Shown: in pieces, positions 1 to 5,167 of the stretch
How the letters are laid out: every line of letters starts with the position of its first letter
Numbering within the stretch: the first letter of the stretch is position 1
Translations under genes and position numbers: made by a program
The notes under the pieces: generated by a model
Told to the model about the DNA's origin: nothing
Seen by the model: only the letters and a program-made list of their open reading frames with translations
Database searches by the model: none
From: CAZEJK01 sp964512045
GTDB lineage: Bacteria > Acidobacteriota > Thermoanaerobaculia > Thermoanaerobaculales > Sulfomarinibacteraceae
NCBI GenBank assembly: GCA_964512045.1
Contig: CAZEJK010000283.1
Coordinates: 1 to 6,560, forward strand
DNA: 6,560 bases
Reading direction: 5' to 3'

Positions 1-1020
1 AGGGTCGAGCGGCGGTTCAACGTCGGTCAGTCCGGCCAGCCACAGGTGCGTCTGGTGGCCGCCGCCAACGCCCAGCGGCCCGTAGCTCCGGGATGCAGGC
101 CCACCCATCGCCAGCTCGTTCGCCCCTCCGGTCAGGGTCAGCGTCAGATCTGTCCATATGTACAGCCATGCCGCGGTCGCAGCCCGCCCAACATCGGGAC
201 GCGAAGCGAGCTGGGCGAGGTGGCCGAGGGCGTCCAGGTCCACCGCCACATAGGTGGGGCTCGCGTACTCGTGCACACCCCGCTGACGAACAAACCGCAG
301 CCAGCGACCGAGCCCGTCGATGCCCGCCTGCAGCGCCTCGTCGTGGCCGCAGAGCTCGCCACCGAGGATCAACGTCTGCAGATACATCAAGGTGTAGTTG
401 GTGTGCCCCCAGTACCCCTCTCCTGGCGCCTGCTCCAGATCGCGCACCGCATACCACGTCGTGAGCACCCCGTCCGTGGCGATCCACAGGCTCGAGCGCA
501 GCCTCGAGGCCAGCCCCTCCGGCAGCTGGTCACCGTGACGGGCGAGCAACGTGAGCAACGGAGGCGGCACGAACATGTCCCACTCGTATCGCGAGCGCGG
601 CCACGGCCACTCCGACTCGGGCCGCCAGCCCGGGTACACGTACGACCCGTACAGGGCGTTCGGGTAGCGACTCGGATCCGCCTCGGCCGGATCGGTCACC
701 TGCGAGGCAAGGATCTTGTCGAGTGCATCGCGCACCCAGGTCTGCCGCGGGATGTCACCTACAAGCTCTTCGGGTGCCTCGTACAGGGCCAGGAGCGCGT
801 ACGCAGTGTGGCGGAACGTCGGGATCGCCCCCGGCGCCGGTGCCAGCCCACCATCCTCCACGCTCCAGTGCTCGGGAAGCTGGTCGACAACCGTAGCGAC
901 CAGTGCATTCCGACGGCCAGGATCGGCCGCCGGCAGATCATCCCAGAGCAGAGCTCCATCGCCGGCCCAGCCAGAGCCCGCAACGAGTAGGCCAACGACA
1001 CCGAGAGCACATCTCAGCAT
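1..1020 (-). CDS. Secreted alpha/alpha-toroid-like protein of unknown function (partial, 3' end outside window)
   Basis: I read this frame directly from the minus strand: 340 codons run from an ATG at 1020 to base 1 with no stop, so the C-terminus lies outside the window. The first 19 residues look like a Sec signal peptide: a charged start (MLR), a hydrophobic core (ALGVVGLLVAG) and a likely signal peptidase I site after SGWA. There is no lipobox cysteine. The mature part is rich in Trp, Tyr and His and has repeated helix-like segments (for example residues 70-80, 205-225, 228-245, 259-272), as in six-hairpin glycosidase or heparinase-type toroids. Conserved-looking motifs are EYASPTY (251-257), WTDLTLT (289-295) and GGPASRSYG (306-314). 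From memory these resemble an uncharacterised bacterial and fungal family. The start is supported by the signal peptide and by the lack of any in-frame ATG, GTG or TTG between it and the upstream stop at 1066-1068. The ribosome site is weak (GGTGG, very close). An envelope or extracellular polysaccharide-related role is plausible but unproven. Confidence 0.72.
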   Translation of the reverse strand, partial: MLRCALGVVGLLVAGSGWAGDGALLWDDLPAADPGRRNALVATVVDQLPEHWSVEDGGLAPAPGAIPTFRHTAYALLALYEAPEELVGDIPRQTWVRDALDKILASQVTDPAEADPSRYPNALYGSYVYPGWRPESEWPWPRSRYEWDMFVPPPLLTLLARHGDQLPEGLASRLRSSLWIATDGVLTTWYAVRDLEQAPGEGYWGHTNYTLMYLQTLILGGELCGHDEALQAGIDGLGRWLRFVRQRGVHEYASPTYVAVDLDALGHLAQLASRPDVGRAATAAWLYIWTDLTLTLTGGANELAMGGPASRSYGPLGVGGGHQTHLWLAGLTDVEPPLDP

Positions 1021-1139
1021 GCCACCAGCATACTGCGACCCCGCTGTCCGGCGGATCTTCTCCGCTCACGATGCACTGCGAAGCAACCTCCAGCCGCCCG
1101 CGGCGGCGACGCTGGGGTCCACGGGAACCGCGAAGCTGC
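1021..1139 (-). other. Intergenic region with two small hairpins between DUF4416 and the secreted-protein gene
   Basis: This 119-base gap lies between two minus-strand genes. A GC-rich hairpin can form from CCAGCCGCC (1090-1098) with GGCG and GCTGG (1105-1115), with a two-base bulge. It lies about 25 bases after the DUF4416 stop codon but has no U-tract, so it is not a convincing intrinsic terminator. A second hairpin, GCGGA (1051-1055) with TCCGC (1061-1065) around a five-base loop, lies 30 bases before the ATG at 1020. No promoter motif stands out. Whether the secreted-protein gene is transcribed with its upstream neighbours cannot be decided here. Confidence 0.3.
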
Positions 1140-1679
1140 TCAGCGACGGAGCAGAGCCTTGTACCGCTCGCGAGCGGCGGCGAAGAACGCCCCATGGTCG
1201 CCGCCGCGGAGATCCGGAAAGGTCCACGGCAGCTCTCGGTAGGCGCCGTCACGGAAGTACAGCACCGGGTCGGCCCAGACGCCCGATCCCAGATAGAGCT
1301 TCTGCGGGCCGTGCTTGAACGACGCCAGGACCACTTTGAACAGGTCGAGGTAGCCCGGATCCAGGTTCACCCGACGGTGACCTTCACCGCAGTGCTGCTG
1401 CTCCAGCTCCCAGGTCAGCTGCTTCAGCTCCACCAGACGTTCCGGCGGCATCAGCTCACCGAAGCACGCATACCATCGCACCAAGTCCCTGCCCATCTCC
1501 GGCGCGTAGTAGTCGGTGCGGACGAACGGAACCGGCTCCCCGGTCAGCTCGAGCCCACCGAGGCGCTCGGATAGATCGGCCACCACGGTCTCGCCGAGAC
1601 CGACATCGCTGGTCAGCGCCCCGACAACCACCAGCACCGGTGGCGGTCCGGGTCGCGGCCCGAGCTGCCCGCCTGTCAT
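1140..1679 (-). CDS. DUF4416 family protein, 179 aa, unknown function
   Basis: The protein matches the DUF4416 pattern as I know it. It has an N-terminal beta-strand LVVVGALTSD (16-25), the motif EPVPFVRTDYYAPEMG (48-63), a central helix around LKQLTWELEQ (85-94), the strongest motif RRVNLDPGYLDLFKVVLAS (102-120), then KLYLGSGVWADPVL (127-140) and PWTFPDLR (151-158). The length of 179 residues is about normal for the family. No signal peptide or membrane segment is visible, so it is probably cytosolic. The frame stays open upstream, but I place the start at the ATG at 1679 because it overlaps the TGA stop of the upstream acetyltransferase-like gene as ATGA. A purine-rich GGGAG lies 11 bases before the ATG. 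The overlap implies translational coupling. The biochemical function of DUF4416 is not known to me. The conserved acidic and Tyr residues (TDYY, NLDPGY) could form an active site, but that is only inference. Confidence 0.88.
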   Translation of the reverse strand: MTGGQLGPRPGPPPVLVVVGALTSDVGLGETVVADLSERLGGLELTGEPVPFVRTDYYAPEMGRDLVRWYACFGELMPPERLVELKQLTWELEQQHCGEGHRRVNLDPGYLDLFKVVLASFKHGPQKLYLGSGVWADPVLYFRDGAYRELPWTFPDLRGGDHGAFFAAARERYKALLRR

Positions 1680-2467
1680 CGGTGTGGCGACTCCCACGCC
1701 TCGGCGCGCAACCGGTCCACCACGGCGAACGCTTCGCTCACGATCTCCGCGCCCAGCCCGAATCGGTGCGAAAGCTCCTCGCCTTCGCGACCGCGCAGGC
1801 TGACGTTGCCCCGCTCGGCCCCACCACGCAGGCAGAGGGTGCGGTTGTGCATGTACGCGTAGCCGTCGCCATGGGGCACACACAGGTGCGCTCCTCGCAT
1901 CATCGTCCAGTCGAACGACGCATCCCAAGCCGCTTCGAACCGGGCGGCAGACACCGCCCGACGGCGGAAACGGTAGCGCAGCTTCCCGAACGTCCACAGC
2001 TCGACCTCGTCAGAGGAGACTGGTTTCAGCTGCAGGCGATGGGAGCCGCTCCCCTCCCGCTCCAGATCCAACGGCACCGGCTCGAACACCAGGTAACCGG
2101 GGTCGAGCAGATACTCGCGGCCGCCGCACACGACCACCGTGGCGCAGTGGTTCTCCGGACGATGCGGCGTGTCGCACAGCACCGGCCAGCCCTCCAGACC
2201 GAGCCGATGGAGCACGTCCCCGAGCAGATGCGTCAGGGCGAAGCAGGTCCCGCCGGCGCCAGCGGCGAGATGATCGGTCATGACCTCGAGCGGCAGCCGA
2301 CGTCGCTCGGGACCAGCCGGGAACCGCTGCTTCTTGATGAGCTTGGTGAGGTTCTCGTACGGCAACCGCGCCAGGGCAGCGCCGACGTCTGCGAGCACCT
2401 CCGCGTCGCGTCCGGCCGTGCGGACCGCGAAGTGGTCGCAGAAGATGTCGGCAGCCTGCGGCTCCAT
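1676..2467 (-). CDS. Arylamine N-acetyltransferase-like protein (NAT fold, Cys-His-Asp triad)
   Basis: The 263-residue product looks like a member of the arylamine N-acetyltransferase family (Acetyltransf_2), which moves an acetyl group from acetyl-CoA to an active-site cysteine and then to an arylamine or hydrazine. Numbered from the ATG at 2467, it has LPYENL (35-40), matching the family's PFENL. It also has a GGTCF segment with the candidate nucleophile Cys75, ENHCATVV with His107, and YLLDPGYL with Asp122. The His-Asp spacing of 15 equals the Cys69-His107-Asp122 triad of the Salmonella enzyme; the Cys is six residues closer to the His. The usual RGGxCFE box is altered to AGGTCFA. The C-terminal third (about 175-263) has MMRGAHLCVPHGDGYAYMHNRTL and resembles the NAT third domain only loosely. 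I chose the ATG at 2467 over a GTG at 2476 because GGAGG at 2476-2480 would overlap the GTG but sits 8 bases before the ATG. The substrate is unknown. It could also be a transglutaminase-like relative acting on another amine. Confidence 0.8.
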   Translation of the reverse strand: MEPQAADIFCDHFAVRTAGRDAEVLADVGAALARLPYENLTKLIKKQRFPAGPERRRLPLEVMTDHLAAGAGGTCFALTHLLGDVLHRLGLEGWPVLCDTPHRPENHCATVVVCGGREYLLDPGYLVFEPVPLDLEREGSGSHRLQLKPVSSDEVELWTFGKLRYRFRRRAVSAARFEAAWDASFDWTMMRGAHLCVPHGDGYAYMHNRTLCLRGGAERGNVSLRGREGEELSHRFGLGAEIVSEAFAVVDRLRAEAWESPHR

Positions 2468-2512
2468 CCCACTCACCTCCGATCCGCCATACTACCGGAA
2501 GCTCGTCCCGGT
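2468..2512. promoter_or_regulatory. Divergent intergenic region with candidate overlapping promoters
   Basis: Only 45 bases separate the start codons of the minus-strand acetyltransferase-like gene and the plus-strand radical SAM gene, so both promoters should lie here or overlap the gene starts. Plus strand: TATGAT at 2512-2517 is five of six bases of the -10 consensus, but it overlaps the first two candidate ATGs (2513, 2516). If used, it would start RNA near 2524, almost at the ATG at 2525. Minus strand: TAGTAT at 2494-2489 is a weaker -10 candidate, which would give a leader of about 15 bases that includes the GGAGG. No good -35 element is visible for either. A weak GGAAG (2497-2501) could instead serve as the ribosome site for the ATG at 2513. 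Confidence 0.3.
2474..2480 (-). promoter_or_regulatory. Strong ribosome binding site of the acetyltransferase-like gene
   Basis: On the minus strand GGAGGTG reads from 2480 to 2474, a near-perfect Shine-Dalgarno sequence. Measured from GGAGG there are eight bases to the ATG at 2467. It overlaps the in-frame GTG at 2476-2474, which therefore cannot be the start. This sets the N-terminus of the protein. Confidence 0.75.
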
Positions 2513-3481
2513 ATGATGGCGCAGATGACGAACGGACGAGCTGAACAGGAGGTACCGTACCGCACGCTGGCCACCGAGCTCCGCGAGCGGCACGGCCAGC
2601 GCGTCCAGCGGGTGTGCCTGCACGGCGGCTTCACCTGTCCGAACCGCGACGGGACCATCGCCACCGGCGGCTGTACCTTCTGCTCACTGGAGGCTCTCGT
2701 ACCCTCGTGGTACCGACACGGCATGACCATCGCCACGCAGCTCGGAGCAGGGATGGCCGCGAGCCGCCGACGTTACGGGGCCCAGCGCTTCGTTGCGTAC
2801 TTCCAGGACGCCACGACGACGCACGTTCCCGCAGACACCCTGCACGATCTCTGGGCGCCCGCGCTGGCCGACCCGGCGGTCGTCGCGGTGGCGGTGAGCA
2901 CCCGTCCCGACTGTGTTCCCGGGCCCGTCCTGGACCAGCTGCAACGAGCCGGAGACCAGAAGGACCTGTGGCTCGAGCTGGGACTGCAGATCGCTGACGA
3001 CGCGATCCTTCGCCGGCTCAATCGCGGCCACGGCGTCGCCGCGTTCACGGAGGCCGTCAGCGCTGCGCACCACCGCGGTATCCCCGTTTGCGCCCACGTC
3101 ATCATCGGCCTGCCCGGAGTCACCCCCGAGCTCGAGATCCGAACCGCCGACCTGCTCACCAAGCTCGGTGTCTGGGGCGTCAAGCTCCACGGGTTCCACG
3201 TTGTTCGCGGCGCCGAGATGGCGCGTCAGTGGCTCGCTGGCTCCCTTGAGCTCCTCAGCGAGGACGAGCACGTGGAGCGGGTTGTCCGCGTGATCGACCG
3301 GCTTCCGCCGCAGACCGTCATCCACCGCGTGACCGGAGAGGCCCCTGCCTCACACCTTCTGGCACCACGGTGGGCGGCCAACAAGCATCGTGTCATCAAC
3401 AAGATCCGTGCTCGAGCTCGCGACATCCGCGCCGAGCAGATGGCAGCGCGCCCTTGCGTCACGGGCCAAGGTGTGGTCTAA
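2513..3481 (+). CDS. Radical SAM protein, TIGR01212/YhcC family
   Basis: The 322-residue product matches the TIGR01212 (YhcC/YtqA-like) radical SAM family along its length. These enzymes bind a 4Fe-4S cluster and S-adenosylmethionine to make a 5'-deoxyadenosyl radical; to my knowledge the substrate of this family is not settled. The cluster motif is GGFTCPNRDG followed by GGCTFC, so Cys42, Cys54 and Cys57 form CX11CX2C, the non-standard spacing of this family. Further family signatures are YFQDATTTH (97-104), STRPDCVPG (129-137), WLELGLQ (153-159), LNRGHG (169-174), CAHVIIGLPG (193-202), GVKLHGFHVVRG (222-233), LPPQTVIHRVTGEAP (264-278) and LAPRW (283-287). The length is normal. The frame is open far upstream over the neighbouring gene, but coding similarity begins near YRTLATELRERHG. 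ATGs at 2513, 2516 and 2525 are all possible starts; I chose 2513 because GGAAG lies upstream of it. It lies 31 bases before proS on the same strand and probably shares its transcript. Confidence 0.9.
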   Translation: MMAQMTNGRAEQEVPYRTLATELRERHGQRVQRVCLHGGFTCPNRDGTIATGGCTFCSLEALVPSWYRHGMTIATQLGAGMAASRRRYGAQRFVAYFQDATTTHVPADTLHDLWAPALADPAVVAVAVSTRPDCVPGPVLDQLQRAGDQKDLWLELGLQIADDAILRRLNRGHGVAAFTEAVSAAHHRGIPVCAHVIIGLPGVTPELEIRTADLLTKLGVWGVKLHGFHVVRGAEMARQWLAGSLELLSEDEHVERVVRVIDRLPPQTVIHRVTGEAPASHLLAPRWAANKHRVINKIRARARDIRAEQMAARPCVTGQGVV

Positions 3482-3503
3482 CCCTGCGGGTCACCGCGGC
3501 CCT

Positions 3504-3508
3504 GGAGG
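3504..3508 (+). promoter_or_regulatory. Ribosome binding site of proS
   Basis: GGAGG lies four bases before the ATG at 3513, a slightly short but usable spacing. It rules out the in-frame upstream ATG at 3390, which lies inside the radical SAM gene. The 31-base gap after the radical SAM stop has no evident promoter or terminator, which supports co-transcription. Confidence 0.7.
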
Positions 3509-3512
3509 ATCT

Positions 3513-4967
3513 ATGAGCGAGCAGACCAGCGACAAAATCACCCCGCGCAGCGAGGACTACAGCCAGTGGTATCTGGATGTCATCCGCCACGCCGACCTGG
3601 CGGAGGCGGCCCAGGTGGTCAAGGGATGCATGGTCATCAAACCGAACGGGTACGCGATCTGGGAGAAGCTCCAGCGCGCCCTGGATGACCGGTTCAAGGC
3701 GACCGGCCACCGCAATGCCTACTTCCCTCTCCTCATCCCGGAGAGCTTCCTCAAGCGTGAGGCCGAGCACGTGGAAGGGTTCGCACCCGAGGTCGCGATG
3801 GTCACCCACGCCGGCGGCAAGAAGCTCGAGGAGCCGTACGCGATCCGCCCCACCAGCGAGACGATCATCGGCCACTTCTTCGCCAAGTGGATCCAGTCAT
3901 GGCGCGACCTGCCACTGCTGATCAACCAGTGGGCCAACGTCATGCGCTGGGAGATGCGGACCCGGCTGTTCCTGCGCACGAGCGAGTTCCTGTGGCAGGA
4001 GGGCCACACGGCCCATGCCGACCACGACGAGGCCAAGGAAGAGGTCATGCGGATGCTCGACGTGTACGCCGACGTGGCCGAGAACCTGATGGCGATGCCG
4101 GTCATCAAGGGCCGCAAGAGCGACGCCGAGCGGTTTGCGGGGGCGCTGGAGACGTTCTCCATCGAGGCGATTATGCAGGACGGCCGCGCTCTCCAGGCCG
4201 GCACCAGCCACGACCTCGGCCAGAACTTCGGCAAGGCGTTCGATGTCCAGTTCCAGACCCAGGACGGCCAGCTCGACTACGTCTGGCAGACCTCGTGGGG
4301 GCTGAGCACGCGGATGATCGGCGGGCTGATCATGACCCACAGTGACGACGCCGGGCTGGTGCTGCCGCCGGCCATGGCGCCGCTGCAGGCGGTGGTCGTG
4401 CCCGTGTACCGCAAGGCCCACGAGCAGGAGAAGGTCGTGACTGCGGCCCGCACGCTGGCCGAGGAGCTCCGTGCTGCCGGCATTACCGTCCACCTGGACG
4501 ACCGCGACTGGGTTCGCCCGGGCGCAAAGTACTACGAGTGGGAGCGCCAGGGCGTGTGCTACCGGGTCGAGCTCGGCCCCCGTGACCTCGACAAGGAGCA
4601 GGTGGTGCTCAAGGGGCGGATCGCCGAGTCGAAGGAGTTCGTGCCTCGAGCGGGTGTCGCCGAGCTCCTCACAGCACGGCTCGAGGAGATGCAGCAGGCG
4701 CTGTACGACCGTGCCAGGGCGTTCCGCGACGCGAACACCGTCGAGCTCGACACGTGGGAGCAGTTCGAGGATGTGTTCGCCGAGGGCTCGAAGTTCGCGT
4801 GGGCAAACCACTGTGGGGTCACTGCCTGCGAGGAGACGATCCAGGAGCAGACGAAGGTCACCATCCGCAACATCCCGCTCGAAGGTGGCGAGGCTCCGGA
4901 CGGCGGGCAGTGCATCCGTTGCGGAGAGCCCGCCGCATTTCGCGCGGTCTTTGCAAAGGCGTACTGA
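3513..4967 (+). CDS. proS: Prolyl-tRNA synthetase, archaeal/eukaryotic-type (class II)
   Basis: The 484-residue enzyme charges tRNA-Pro with proline in the cytosol. The class II catalytic core is complete. Motif 1 covers about 46-76 and ends in AYFPLLIP. RPTSE (112-116) is the proline/ATP-site loop. Motif 2 is LRTSEFLWQEGHTAH (154-168), followed by AGTSHDLGQNF (229-239). Motif 3 is TSWGLSTRMIGGLIM (260-274), followed by HSDDAGLVLPP. The anticodon-binding domain covers about 290-400 and includes VHLDDRDWVRPGAKYYEWE. A C-terminal zinc-type domain carries Cys434, Cys439, Cys467 and Cys470, and the protein ends in Tyr484. The family's terminal Tyr is known to fold back into the active site in the Thermus enzyme. 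Motifs 2 and 3 are only about 90 residues apart, so the bacterial-type INS editing domain is absent. This marks the shorter archaeal/eukaryotic-like form, which also occurs in several bacterial groups. Length and motifs look intact. It follows the radical SAM gene on the same strand. Confidence 0.97.
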   Translation: MSEQTSDKITPRSEDYSQWYLDVIRHADLAEAAQVVKGCMVIKPNGYAIWEKLQRALDDRFKATGHRNAYFPLLIPESFLKREAEHVEGFAPEVAMVTHAGGKKLEEPYAIRPTSETIIGHFFAKWIQSWRDLPLLINQWANVMRWEMRTRLFLRTSEFLWQEGHTAHADHDEAKEEVMRMLDVYADVAENLMAMPVIKGRKSDAERFAGALETFSIEAIMQDGRALQAGTSHDLGQNFGKAFDVQFQTQDGQLDYVWQTSWGLSTRMIGGLIMTHSDDAGLVLPPAMAPLQAVVVPVYRKAHEQEKVVTAARTLAEELRAAGITVHLDDRDWVRPGAKYYEWERQGVCYRVELGPRDLDKEQVVLKGRIAESKEFVPRAGVAELLTARLEEMQQALYDRARAFRDANTVELDTWEQFEDVFAEGSKFAWANHCGVTACEETIQEQTKVTIRNIPLEGGEAPDGGQCIRCGEPAAFRAVFAKAY

Positions 4968-4970
4968 GGA

Positions 4971-5047
4971 GTTCTCAGCTCTCAATTCTCAATTCTCAGT
5001 TCTCAATTCTCAGTTCTCAATTCTCAGTTCTCAATTCTCAGTTCTCA
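4971..5047 (+). repeat. Tandem heptamer repeat RTTCTCA, 11 units
   Basis: Eleven head-to-tail heptamers begin three bases after the proS stop codon. The unit is RTTCTCA, and in register the first base reads G, G, A, A, G, A, G, A, G, A, G. Only the second unit departs from the pattern (GCTCTCA). The last eight units (4992-5047) form four perfect copies of a 14-base unit, ATTCTCAGTTCTCA. The array is pyrimidine-rich on the plus strand and much poorer in G+C than its surroundings. The unit is not a palindrome and forms no stable hairpin alone. A five-base stem, CTGAG (4964-4968) with CTCAG (4974-4978), links the proS end to the first units. Open frames can be read through it, but these look spurious. 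It resembles in style the short tandem heptanucleotide repeats described in cyanobacteria, without matching the ones I remember. Confidence 0.95.
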
Positions 5048-5167
5048 ATGCCGCCCGCCCGCCCTACTGCATGCTCTGCGAGCTCCGGGCATCGAACAGG
5101 GGTGGAGGCGCTTGCAGCAAGGGGCGATGGGTGGTTGGGGGAGCCAACGCGGACGCGGGCCGCGTCA
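5048..5167. other. Convergent intergenic region with two small hairpins, no gene seen
   Basis: This stretch lies between the heptamer array and the end of the convergent glycosyltransferase gene; its last three bases are that gene's stop codon. I find no credible gene, tRNA or promoter in it. Two small inverted repeats lie at the glycosyltransferase end: GTTGG (5134-5138) with CCAAC (5144-5148), and GACGC (5152-5156) with GCGTC (5162-5166). The second overlaps the stop codon at 5165-5167. Neither is followed by a U-tract on either strand, so intrinsic termination is possible but weakly supported. Rho-dependent termination may act here instead. Confidence 0.35.

Noticed and set aside
46..990. 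Long plus-strand open frame (314 codons) opposite the secreted-protein gene
   Set aside because: The translation is rich in Arg, Gln and Pro and shows no domain, while the minus strand encodes a signal peptide and coherent motifs. It is an antisense shadow in GC-rich DNA.
1014..1031. Five-codon mini-ORF on the minus strand overlapping the start of the secreted-protein gene
   Set aside because: ATG at 1031 to TGA at 1014 is real, but it has no convincing ribosome site and such short frames occur often by chance.
1680..1997. N-terminal extension of the DUF4416 frame
   Set aside because: It overlaps the NAT-like gene in another frame, has no family similarity, and the ATGA overlap gives a better start.
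1640..2512. Upstream extension of the radical SAM frame, which is open back to an ATG at 1640
   Set aside because: It overlaps the NAT-like gene antisense, and family similarity starts only after 2513. The extension is not coding.
3897..4985. Minus-strand open frame of 362 codons opposite proS
   Set aside because: proS is unambiguous on the other strand, and the antisense product is a low-complexity Leu/Val/His/Arg-rich shadow.
4971..5047. CRISPR array
   Set aside because: The units are seven bases with no spacers, and no cas genes are present.
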